DNA of 64,000 nucleotides, taken from assembly GCA_965237725.1 (NCBI GenBank), contig OZ250151.1, positions 1,984,001 to 2,048,000 on the forward strand. The letters are read 5' to 3'. This document shows, one piece after another, positions 8,981 through 17,264 of the stretch. The stretch is from G965237725 sp965237725. Lineage in GTDB: Bacteria; Pseudomonadota; Gammaproteobacteria; Arenicellales; Poriferihabitantaceae. Both the position numbers and the translations under genes were made by a program. The notes beneath the pieces are model-generated. The model did no database searches. It had not been told where the DNA came from and worked only from the letters and a program-made list of their open reading frames with translations. Numbering within the stretch: position 1 is the stretch's first letter; every line of letters starts with the position of its first letter.

Positions 8981-9364
8981 ATGGAAATGCCGGTTCAGGA
9001 AAAATTGATGACCGAAGAGAAGTGGCCCGCGGAGAAATCCAGTACCGTCAAATCCGAATTCCCAAATGCACCCGTGGGCTGGTCAAAAAGTAATGCACAA
9101 AAACTGGCTAGGAACGAGAGTCTGGAGCTGGTTGATGCGCACTGGGAAATCATTCAAGCCATTCAATCCTATGTTGCAAATCACGATATGGAAATTAATG
9201 TCAGGAATTTGCTCGACGCCCTGGATGAAAAATTTCATCACCTAGGCGGAAGTAAATATCTGTATAGGCTGTTACCCGGCGGCCCTGTTGCTCAAGGTTG
9301 TCGTCTGGCAGGGGTTCGGGCTCCAGCGGGATCTGTTGACCGCGGATTTGGCAGTGTACAGTAA
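8981..9364 (+). CDS. DsrC/TusE-family sulfur-relay-like protein lacking the C-terminal cysteine
   Basis: A 127-residue protein of the DsrC/TusE/DsvC fold: LELVDAHWEIIQAIQSYV helix, NVRNLLDAL, then SKYLYRLLPGGPVAQGCRLAG. Cys B is present in QGCRLAG. The invariant Cys A of the DsrC and TusE C-terminal arm (xGCV) is serine in PAGSV, and the protein runs on for eight further residues (DRGFGSVQ). TusE needs Cys A for persulfide relay, so this is unlikely to be a working TusE; it resembles the regulatory or degenerate branch. ATG 8981 and ATG 9008 both have a weak AGGA upstream; 9008 would remove nine residues. No dsr or tus partners are in the window. Confidence 0.75.
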   Translation: MEMPVQEKLMTEEKWPAEKSSTVKSEFPNAPVGWSKSNAQKLARNESLELVDAHWEIIQAIQSYVANHDMEINVRNLLDALDEKFHHLGGSKYLYRLLPGGPVAQGCRLAGVRAPAGSVDRGFGSVQ

Positions 9365-9440
9365 CCGGAACCAAGCTTACCCTCCAACTAACAATATTGA
9401 ATTTTCGCTGTAGCGTCGTTGGTAAACAAATATTCTGGAA

Positions 9441-12400
9441 ATGACAATAAAGCCGATAAAAAGATTACTTGTAAGCAATCGAAGTGAAATTGCTATTCGG
9501 GTGTTTCGTAGCGCCCGAGAGTTGGGCATAACAACTGTTGCGATTTACAGCTATGAAGATCGATACGCACTCCACCGCTTTCAGGCGGACGAAGCTTATC
9601 AGGTTGGCGGGCCTGGGGAGCCGATAAAGAATTATCTGAATATTGAAAAAATTGTTTCCCTTGCAAAGGAACACAGCATAGATGCCATTCATCCAGGCTA
9701 TGGATTTTTGTCGGAAAACCCCGAATTCGCTAAACGCTGTCGCCAGGAAGATATTATTTTTATCGGTCCTGACACGACTACCTTGAAGTCATTGGGTGAC
9801 AAAACTTCAGCAAGGACTATTGCAGATAAAATTAATGTTCCTGTACTCGGCGGCACGAATCGAGCGATAAAAAATCTGAAAGATGGAATGGAAGTTGCAT
9901 CGAAAACCAAATACCCGATAATGCTCAAAGCTTCCCACGGCGGGGGCGGACGAGGCATGCGGGTTGTTAAACAACGATCAGAATTTGAGGAAGCATTTAA
10001 TGCCTCTCAACGGGAGTCTTATGCTGCGTTTGGGAGTAAAGATATTTTTATCGAAAAACTCATTACTCGGGCGCGACATATCGAAGTCCAGATTCTCGGT
10101 GATCAACATGGCAATCTGGTGCATTTATTCGAAAGGGACTGTTCTATACAGCGGCGATATCAGAAAGTAGTAGAAATTGCCCCAGCCCCTTCGCTGGAGT
10201 CTGGATTGCGAAAAAGTATTTGTAACGCTGCATGCAATATAGCCAGATCTGCCAACTATCAAAATGCCGGAACGGTAGAATTCCTGGTTGATTCAGATAC
10301 CGGTGAATTTTATTTCATCGAGGTCAATCCCCGAATCCAGGTTGAACATACGGTAACCGAGGAAGTAACCGGCATCGATATTATTCGCGCTCAGATTCTG
10401 GTCGCCCAGGGTTACGCACTGGACAGTCCGCAAATTGACCTGTCCTCCCAGGAAACCATCAAAACCCATGGATTTGCATTGCAATGCCGAATTACTACCG
10501 AAGACCCAACCAATAATTTTATGCCCGATTACGGTCGGCTCAACCAGTATCGTTCCGCCAGCGGAATCGGAATTCGCCTCGACGCGGGCAGCGCCTTTTC
10601 CGGCGCCATCGTTGTGCCCTACTTCGATTCCATGCTGGTCAAAATCAGTGCAAGAGCAAGAACATTCGATGCAGCCATTGGTCGAATGTGTCGGGCACTC
10701 AACGAATTTCGGGTTCGTGGGGTCAAAACAAATATTCCGTTCCTGCTGCGTTTGCTCGATCACAGTACTTTTCGTGGTGGCGAATGTACAACAACCTTTA
10801 TCGACAACACACCCAAACTGCTCGACTTCAAGGATCACCCCAGTCGAACTTCAAAGATTCTTTCTTATATTTCTACTACCATCGTCAATGGCAATGACGA
10901 AGTTAAAGACAGACCCATTGCCAGCCGACGTGATCCTGTGCCAGTAGCGGATAGGTTTATCGGAGCACCACCAATGGGTAGTCGAGATATTTTTCTCGAG
11001 CAGGGTGTGACTGGACTACAGGACTGGATTCGAAAACAGAAAAAGCTGCTGATTACGGACACAACTTTTCGCGACGCTCACCAGTCACTATTCGCAACTC
11101 GAATGCGAAGCGTTGACATGCTCAACATCGCCCAGAGCTATGCACATTTATCCGCAGATTTGTTTTCACTGGAAATGTGGGGCGGCGCAACCTTTGATAC
11201 GTCCATGCGATTTCTAAAAGAAAACCCGTGGCGTCGCCTCGAAGAAATGCGTGAGCGCATTCCGAATATACTTTTTCAGATGTTGCTTCGATCTTCGAGC
11301 GTTGTTGGTTACATTAACTATCCCGACAATGTGGTCAGAGAATTTGTGAAGGAGTCGGTGAACTCGGGGATGGATTTGTTCCGTGTTTTTGACGCCTTAA
11401 ACTGGATTCCAAATATGGCGGTTGCAATGGAAAGCGTTCAAAAATACGGTGGTATTTGCGAAGCTGCTATCTGTTATAGCGGAGACATTCTGGATCCCGA
11501 CAAATCTAAATACGATCTGGACTACTACTTGTCAATGGCACAAAAATTGGAGGGAATGGGGGCGCATATTCTTTGTGTAAAAGACATGGCTGGTTTATTG
11601 AAGCCCGATGCAGCCACCTTGTTGTTCAAGTCATTAAAAAGGGAAATCGGCATACCGATCCATTTTCACACCCACGACACGTCAGGTATTCAGGCCGCTT
11701 CAATTTTAAATGCTGCCGCTGTGGGACTTGATATCGCTGATGCTGCCATGGCGCCAATGTCTGGTGGCACTTCACAACCCAATCTTAATACAATTGCCGG
11801 GGCGTTAAATTTCAATAAGAGAGCGACACGCCTTAATGCAACCAACCTGGATTGCCTCGCAGATTATTGGCGGCTGGTACGAGAATATTATGCATCCTTT
11901 GAATGCCAGACTCTGCCCGCTTCAGCTGATCTGTATAAACATGAAATGCCTGGGGGACAGTACACCAATTTGTATGAACAGGCCCGTGGACTCGGCCTTG
12001 CGGATCGCTGGGTAGAAGTCTGCGAAACCTATGCATCGGTGAACCAGCTTTTTGGTAATATTATAAAAGTTACGCCGACGTCCAAAGTAGTTGGTGATAT
12101 GGCCCTGTTTATGGTCGCCAATAATTTAACCGCTGATGATATTAAAAACAGCAATCGGGAATTGGCATTTCCTCAATCTGTTAAAGACCTGATGAGCGGC
12201 CGCATGGGCAAACCCTATAAAGGCTTTCCCAAAAAAGTACGCGACCAGATATTGCGTGGGCAAAAACCGTTGACGGGGCGACCTGGTCGAAATCTACCCC
12301 CGGCGAATTTCTCCAAAATCAAACGAAAACTCAAAAAAGCCGGTATCGAACAACCATCGATGCAGGATACGCTTTCATGGATTCTTTACCCCCAGGTTTT

Positions 12401-12887
12401 CGAAAGCCTGGTTCAACACCAACTGGAATTCGACGACACCAGTCATCTTCCCACCCCCGTCTATTTTTATGGCCTCAAGCCCGGTGAAGAGATCACTATC
12501 GATGACGAATTTGGTAAAGCATTAATTATCAAATTCTGGACCGTTGGTGATCCTCATCAGGATGGTAAGCGCACGGCATTTTTTGAGGTTAATGGACAGC
12601 CACGAGAGGTAATGGTGAATGACCTCAGCCTGATTTCGAGTATCACCTCCCATCGCAAAGCTGATCCTTCGAACAGCGATCAACTTGGGGCACCGATGCC
12701 TGGCATGGTTGTAAGCGTTGCGGTTTCCGAGGGTGACGTGGTTAAAAAAGGTCAGTCGGTTTTAACACTGGAGGCGATGAAAATGGAATCCACTTTGTAT
12801 TTTGAAAGATCCGGAAAGGTGTCAGAATTGCTGGTAACAACGGGCATGCAGGTTGAAGCGAGTGATCTTCTGGTGGTGCTTGAATAG
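9441..12887 (+). CDS. pyc: pyruvate carboxylase
   Basis: A single 1148-residue chain with the complete domain order of alpha4 pyruvate carboxylase. The biotin carboxylase domain (about 1-450) has the glycine-rich ATP loop GGGGRGM near 168-174 and the ERDCSIQRR segment. The carboxyltransferase domain begins with ITDTTFRDAHQSL near 535, and HFHTHDTSG supplies metal ligands. The C-terminal biotin carrier domain has LEAMKMES with the biotinylated lysine K1114. It carboxylates pyruvate to oxaloacetate in the cytoplasm for anaplerosis. The ATG has TCTGGA just upstream. Many gammaproteobacteria rely on PEP carboxylase or a two-subunit enzyme, so the one-chain form is worth noting. Confidence 0.95.
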   Translation: MTIKPIKRLLVSNRSEIAIRVFRSARELGITTVAIYSYEDRYALHRFQADEAYQVGGPGEPIKNYLNIEKIVSLAKEHSIDAIHPGYGFLSENPEFAKRCRQEDIIFIGPDTTTLKSLGDKTSARTIADKINVPVLGGTNRAIKNLKDGMEVASKTKYPIMLKASHGGGGRGMRVVKQRSEFEEAFNASQRESYAAFGSKDIFIEKLITRARHIEVQILGDQHGNLVHLFERDCSIQRRYQKVVEIAPAPSLESGLRKSICNAACNIARSANYQNAGTVEFLVDSDTGEFYFIEVNPRIQVEHTVTEEVTGIDIIRAQILVAQGYALDSPQIDLSSQETIKTHGFALQCRITTEDPTNNFMPDYGRLNQYRSASGIGIRLDAGSAFSGAIVVPYFDSMLVKISARARTFDAAIGRMCRALNEFRVRGVKTNIPFLLRLLDHSTFRGGECTTTFIDNTPKLLDFKDHPSRTSKILSYISTTIVNGNDEVKDRPIASRRDPVPVADRFIGAPPMGSRDIFLEQGVTGLQDWIRKQKKLLITDTTFRDAHQSLFATRMRSVDMLNIAQSYAHLSADLFSLEMWGGATFDTSMRFLKENPWRRLEEMRERIPNILFQMLLRSSSVVGYINYPDNVVREFVKESVNSGMDLFRVFDALNWIPNMAVAMESVQKYGGICEAAICYSGDILDPDKSKYDLDYYLSMAQKLEGMGAHILCVKDMAGLLKPDAATLLFKSLKREIGIPIHFHTHDTSGIQAASILNAAAVGLDIADAAMAPMSGGTSQPNLNTIAGALNFNKRATRLNATNLDCLADYWRLVREYYASFECQTLPASADLYKHEMPGGQYTNLYEQARGLGLADRWVEVCETYASVNQLFGNIIKVTPTSKVVGDMALFMVANNLTADDIKNSNRELAFPQSVKDLMSGRMGKPYKGFPKKVRDQILRGQKPLTGRPGRNLPPANFSKIKRKLKKAGIEQPSMQDTLSWILYPQVFESLVQHQLEFDDTSHLPTPVYFYGLKPGEEITIDDEFGKALIIKFWTVGDPHQDGKRTAFFEVNGQPREVMVNDLSLISSITSHRKADPSNSDQLGAPMPGMVVSVAVSEGDVVKKGQSVLTLEAMKMESTLYFERSGKVSELLVTTGMQVEASDLLVVLE

Positions 12888-13038
12888 CGCTCAGAAATGT
12901 ACTCCATTGGGGGTATTGAGTTTTCCCCACAACTTTGATGCACTTGTGTGCACCAGGATTCCTGTCGAAACAGCCAGCCATATCCATTGGCCGTGACCCG
13001 GGCCTTCCAATTTACCCGAATATCTAAAGGAGAATAAA

Positions 13039-14166
13039 ATGCCTTCATTATTGCCTGATCTCGACCCCAACGGATTACTCGAATTTTCCGTTGTATTTAC
13101 AGATCGCTCGCTGAACCACATGTCGAGTAGTTTTCAGGGAGTCATGAAGGACATTTCCAGCACCTTAAAGGAAGTATACCGCGCTGATGCCGCTATCCTG
13201 ATTCCTGGCGGAGGAACTTATGCCATGGAAGCGGTCGCTCGGCAGTTTGCCGCAGACAAAAATTGTCTGGTTATTCGTAATGGGTTTTTCAGCTATCGCT
13301 GGTCTCAGATATTCGATATGGGAAACATTCCTTCAAGCCACAGCGTAATGAAAGCATCCATGATCAGTAATGATCATCAGGCAGCATTTGAGCCCGCCGC
13401 TATTGATGATGTGGTCGCCGCAATCAAAAACGAAAAACCAAAAATGGTTTTCGCCCCCCACGTTGAAACCGCATCGGGGATGATCCTGCCAGATTACTAT
13501 CTCTCAGCGGTTGCCGATGCGGTCCATGATCACGATGGATTATTTGTACTGGATTGCATCGCGTCCGGCGCAATGTGGGTGGACATGAAAGCAATTGGTA
13601 TTGATGTGCTGATTAGTGCACCGCAAAAGGGCTGGAGTGCCTCACCGAGTAGTGGGTTGGTCATGCTCAACGAATCGGCAATGAATGCACTGGAATCATC
13701 CACCAGCAGCAGTTTTGCCTGCGATCTGAAGAAATGGCATCAAATCATGCAAGCTTATGAAAATGGCGGTCATGCCTATCATGCAACCATGCCAACGGAT
13801 GCACTGGTCGGTTTGAGGGATGCTATGAACGAAATGCGAGAATTTGGTTTTGACAATGGCAAAGCTGCCCAGGCAGAATTGGGGGCACGAGTTCGACTAC
13901 TTTTGAAGGATAACGGCATCAAAAGTGTTGCTGCTGATGGATTCGAAGCACCCGGCGTTGTTGTCAGTTACACCGATGATGGTGATATTCAAAATGGCAG
14001 CAAGTTTGTCGCTACCGGATTACAAATTGCCGCAGGCGTTCCGTTAATGTGTGATGAGCCCGATGACTTCCACAGTTTTCGCCTCGGTTTGTTTGGACTG
14101 GATAAATTGACGGATATTGATAATACGGTTAACAATTTATCAAAAGCTATTAGCCAGCTGTTTTAG
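13039..14166 (+). CDS. class V aminotransferase (serine-pyruvate/alanine-glyoxylate type)
   Basis: A 375-residue PLP enzyme of fold type I, class V. The N-terminal region has the phosphate-binding stretch LIPGGGTYAMEAV; the PLP lysine is about residue 197 in SAPQKGWSASPSSG, matching the family pattern in which the lysine follows a Gln and precedes Gly. The C-terminal RLGLFG supplies the carboxylate-binding arginine. A good ribosome-binding site (AAAGGAG) lies 6 bp before the ATG. It follows pyruvate carboxylase by 151 bp on the same strand, so it may draw on the same keto-acid pool. The amino donor and acceptor cannot be told from sequence. Confidence 0.85.
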   Translation: MPSLLPDLDPNGLLEFSVVFTDRSLNHMSSSFQGVMKDISSTLKEVYRADAAILIPGGGTYAMEAVARQFAADKNCLVIRNGFFSYRWSQIFDMGNIPSSHSVMKASMISNDHQAAFEPAAIDDVVAAIKNEKPKMVFAPHVETASGMILPDYYLSAVADAVHDHDGLFVLDCIASGAMWVDMKAIGIDVLISAPQKGWSASPSSGLVMLNESAMNALESSTSSSFACDLKKWHQIMQAYENGGHAYHATMPTDALVGLRDAMNEMREFGFDNGKAAQAELGARVRLLLKDNGIKSVAADGFEAPGVVVSYTDDGDIQNGSKFVATGLQIAAGVPLMCDEPDDFHSFRLGLFGLDKLTDIDNTVNNLSKAISQLF

Positions 14167-14273
14167 ACATATAACTGCAGAATAATTTTAGGTATTCTGC
14201 TGAGCTGCGATAAATTAGAATAGGTATACATTGCCATTTCAATAGCGACGTCAAAAATAGTTTAGGTAAAAAA

Positions 14274-15716
14274 ATGAAGTTATTACGAACCCTGTCCATG
14301 GTGTGGCTAATTGCGGTTATCTGTTTCGTTTGGGGATTTTTGACTGTCAAACACAAAGTATTTCCGTGGAAGCCGGCAAATACCATTCACAAGGAAATCA
14401 TCCAGTTTATCGCTGGACACGATGAAGAAGAAACTTCTACTTCGGAAAAGATTCTCAACGATTTGAATCTGGTGCCAGAGAGACAGCTTACAGAAGAATT
14501 CCCCGAAGCTGAATACAATCGACTGGCGTCTCAACAACCAAATTCCCGCCTATATCAAGGCCTCACTATTGATAATTTAAATCAACGAAGACTGGCGCCA
14601 ATCTATTACAAGTCTAAAGCCCATGATAGTAACGGCTACTATTTCATGTTTGGGCCATTCGATTTTGATCAGCATGTCCATGGCGCGCTATTACTTAACA
14701 ATCGTGCAGAAGTCATTCATTCCTGGGTATTTGATGAAACTCCCGTTAAAAAAGCGTTGCTGAAAGTTGGAGAAAAATTTACCGCCCAGGGCAAAGCGAT
14801 CCCCGAATCGAGAATATTTATCGAACCCGAAAATCGCTTTCCCCACGGTGTTGCTCTGTATCCGGATGGATCAATCATTTACAACGACGGCGACCCTGGA
14901 AATGCCATGCGAAAAATTGATTTTTGCGGTAACCCCGTTTGGCACACTTTAGGGAAATTCAATCATGCTGTTCAGCCCGATCAATCAAATAATACGGTAT
15001 GGACTTTCGAAAATAATAGTCACTTGGTAAGTGTCCATAGTTCAACAGGTGAGCGAGTTAAGAGTATTTCCTGGGATGCCATAAGGGCGGCAAACAATGA
15101 CATTGGACTCGACCTTCGTTATCTTATGCTTCTGGGTGAATGGTGGAAAGACCCTTTTCACTTTAATGATGTAGAACCATTGCCTGAAAATCTCGCCCAT
15201 GCTTACCCCATGTTCAAGCCCGGGGATTTACTGATTAGCCTTAGAGCGCTTAATCTGGTTGCTGTTGTTGATCCTGATACATTAAAAATCAAGTGGTGGC
15301 GGGTTGGTGCTGTACGACGGCAACACGATCCAGATTGGCATGAGAGTGGGAAAATTATCATCTTCAACAATAATATGCGGGTACTACGCAATCCCGACCC
15401 ATGGGAATCCGACCGGTTCAGCAACATCATCGCCATTGACCCCAATACCTATAAGACAGAATTACGCTATGACGGACGTAGAGATAATTTCCACTCTGAC
15501 AAACGAGGCAAACATCAGGTGCTTGCAAATAATAACTTTTTAATCACAAGCACCCAACAGGGCCGTGTAATTGAAGTGACTCCGGCGGGAGAAATCGTTT
15601 TTGAATTCATTAACCGCTACGATAGCAACCGAAATCTGGTTGTATCTGAAGCGCAATGGATACCGGAAAATTTCTTTGAATTTGATATCAAAAATTTTGA
15701 AGAATGCTCAAATTGA
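14274..15716 (+). CDS. arylsulfotransferase (ASST)-like beta-propeller protein, membrane anchored
   Basis: A 480-residue protein with one N-terminal hydrophobic segment (about 5-24) and a periplasmic remainder. The repeated motifs are of ASST/arylsulfotransferase-like propellers: HGALLLNNRAEVIHSW, RFPHGVALYPDGSIIYND, VWTFENNSHLVSVHS and HDPDWHESGKIIIFNNN, with histidines in the positions expected for the family. Many bacterial homologues have no proven sulfotransferase activity. It is followed 81 bp later by an SGNH gene on the same strand, which suggests joint action on a surface molecule. The anchored N-terminus separates it from the soluble periplasmic AssT of enterobacteria. Confidence 0.75.
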   Translation: MKLLRTLSMVWLIAVICFVWGFLTVKHKVFPWKPANTIHKEIIQFIAGHDEEETSTSEKILNDLNLVPERQLTEEFPEAEYNRLASQQPNSRLYQGLTIDNLNQRRLAPIYYKSKAHDSNGYYFMFGPFDFDQHVHGALLLNNRAEVIHSWVFDETPVKKALLKVGEKFTAQGKAIPESRIFIEPENRFPHGVALYPDGSIIYNDGDPGNAMRKIDFCGNPVWHTLGKFNHAVQPDQSNNTVWTFENNSHLVSVHSSTGERVKSISWDAIRAANNDIGLDLRYLMLLGEWWKDPFHFNDVEPLPENLAHAYPMFKPGDLLISLRALNLVAVVDPDTLKIKWWRVGAVRRQHDPDWHESGKIIIFNNNMRVLRNPDPWESDRFSNIIAIDPNTYKTELRYDGRRDNFHSDKRGKHQVLANNNFLITSTQQGRVIEVTPAGEIVFEFINRYDSNRNLVVSEAQWIPENFFEFDIKNFEECSN

Positions 15717-15797
15717 TATTCGCATAGGTCAGTCAAACAAAAATATTGTTGCAAACTCTCCTCCCGGAACTCAATCGAAAGACTCAGTGCATTATAA

Positions 15798-17015
15798 ATG
15801 AATCGTTATCTTGCTAATACTATTTTAGGAATAATTTCTTTAGCAATATCTTTTGCTTTGGCAGAGCTGGCTTGTCGCGTATTTCTCGAACCACCCCAAC
15901 GCGTAATTTCTGATGTGACGCCGAAGTCAGCTGAAATTGCCGAGAATAAAACTGAATTTGTGGTAGAAAAAAGAATTCCCGGGAACAATGCTAAAGCTGA
16001 AGATGGGGACGATATGGTTTTCTTCCTGGATACCGGCGCTGGACGAAGAAATTCACCGAATAGACGAATAATAATCAAGAATCATCGTTTCAATAAAAAA
16101 ACTACTGTTATTGAAACCAACAGTCTGGGTTATCGTAGCCCTGAAATCGGAACTAAAATCGGAAAACGCATATTATTCCTTGGAGACTCAATTACTTTTG
16201 CCGGTTATCTGGATGAAAAAGATACCTTTGTTCGACAGGTTGAAACGAAAGCACGGAGTAAAAACAAAAACTGGGAAACTATTAACACTGGAGTTGGCGG
16301 AATTGGTTTGAAATCCGAGATGGCCATTTTACTGGAAACCGGGTTGTCAGTAGATCCTGATGTTGTCGTACTGAACTTTTACCTGAATGACTTCCTGGAT
16401 TCGCCGGGAATTCATGTGCTCAAATTGCCTTTCTGGCTTGAGCACAGCTGGTTAGCTTATCACTTGGTGAAATCCTATCAGTTAATTACTGCAGGGCAGT
16501 TAATACATACAATTGACCCATTAGACCGCGACAGACTTAATTTATGGAAGACTAAATTTAAGAAAGAAAAAGATTTTTCTAAGGGGCGTTTTAATCAGAA
16601 CATTCAAACCTTTAACCAAAACACCCTACGCTACTTTGTTGATTACGGTGGTGCCTGGAGTGAAGACGCATGGGATTATATGTTTCCATTGTTTTTGGAG
16701 TTAAAAAGACTTTCGAAAGCTCACAATTTTGAACTTATGTTCGTAATTCACCCCATATATCATCAGGTTTACAGCAAATTTAAAACCGATTTTCCCCAGC
16801 AAAAACTCAAAGAAATCGCAGCTTCTCTCGACGTTCCATTTCTCGATTTACTGCCTGCTCTGCGCCAGCAGGCGGTTAACCTGGATGGCGAAAAAATTTA
16901 TTCAGGGAGAACGAATTACAAAACCCTGTTTTACGATCAGTGTCACCATACCCCTGCTGGCAGTGATGTTGTTGCAGAAGAGCTGTACAATTTTCTGTCT
17001 GTTAATATTAAATAA
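15798..17015 (+). CDS. SGNH/GDSL-family hydrolase, membrane anchored
   Basis: A 405-residue protein with a signal anchor at about residues 4-25. SGNH block I is LFLGDSITFAGYL with the nucleophilic serine; block II is NTGVGGIG; block III is LNFYLNDF; block V is DQCHHTPAG with the catalytic Asp and His. The family includes esterases and O-acetyl or O-acyl transferases acting on glycans. It sits between an ASST-like gene and an OafA-type acyltransferase, so polysaccharide or glycolipid acylation in the periplasm is the simplest inference. The 3' end is 86 bp from a palindromic element. Confidence 0.8.
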   Translation: MNRYLANTILGIISLAISFALAELACRVFLEPPQRVISDVTPKSAEIAENKTEFVVEKRIPGNNAKAEDGDDMVFFLDTGAGRRNSPNRRIIIKNHRFNKKTTVIETNSLGYRSPEIGTKIGKRILFLGDSITFAGYLDEKDTFVRQVETKARSKNKNWETINTGVGGIGLKSEMAILLETGLSVDPDVVVLNFYLNDFLDSPGIHVLKLPFWLEHSWLAYHLVKSYQLITAGQLIHTIDPLDRDRLNLWKTKFKKEKDFSKGRFNQNIQTFNQNTLRYFVDYGGAWSEDAWDYMFPLFLELKRLSKAHNFELMFVIHPIYHQVYSKFKTDFPQQKLKEIAASLDVPFLDLLPALRQQAVNLDGEKIYSGRTNYKTLFYDQCHHTPAGSDVVAEELYNFLSVNIK

Positions 17016-17100
17016 CCAAAACTGAAAAAGTTATGATCCGGTTCGGGTTAAATAGAATTGTAAATATCCTATATTCTCATCATAAGCTTTGGGTCAATCG

Positions 17101-17264
17101 AGGGAGCCTCTGATTAAAACGTGAACGGTCAATTTGAGTTCAAAATAATCAATTTCTGCGTTGCGAAACTTCGCAATAGCCCTGCTATTACGCGCATTTC
17201 GCGCCTTGATCTTGATCATCTTGAATCACAACTTGATCCGCCCAGTTTTAATCAGAGGCTCCCT
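17101..17264. repeat. 164-bp palindromic MITE-like element with perfect 20-bp terminal inverted repeats
   Basis: The ends 17101-17120 and 17245-17264 are exact inverted copies over 20 bp. The interior is also an imperfect palindrome whose centre (AATAGC CCT GCTATT, 17175-17189) coincides with the midpoint of the arms, so the whole unit could fold into one long hairpin. It carries no gene. The right arm overlaps the 3' end of the acyltransferase gene on the minus strand and supplies its last four codons and stop. No clear target duplication is visible. Size, termini and symmetry suggest a miniature inverted-repeat element mobilised in trans. Confidence 0.8.

Noticed and set aside
12900..13020. 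Terminator after pyruvate carboxylase
   Set aside because: Only a weak TGCAC/GTGCA stem without a T-run; cannot be supported.
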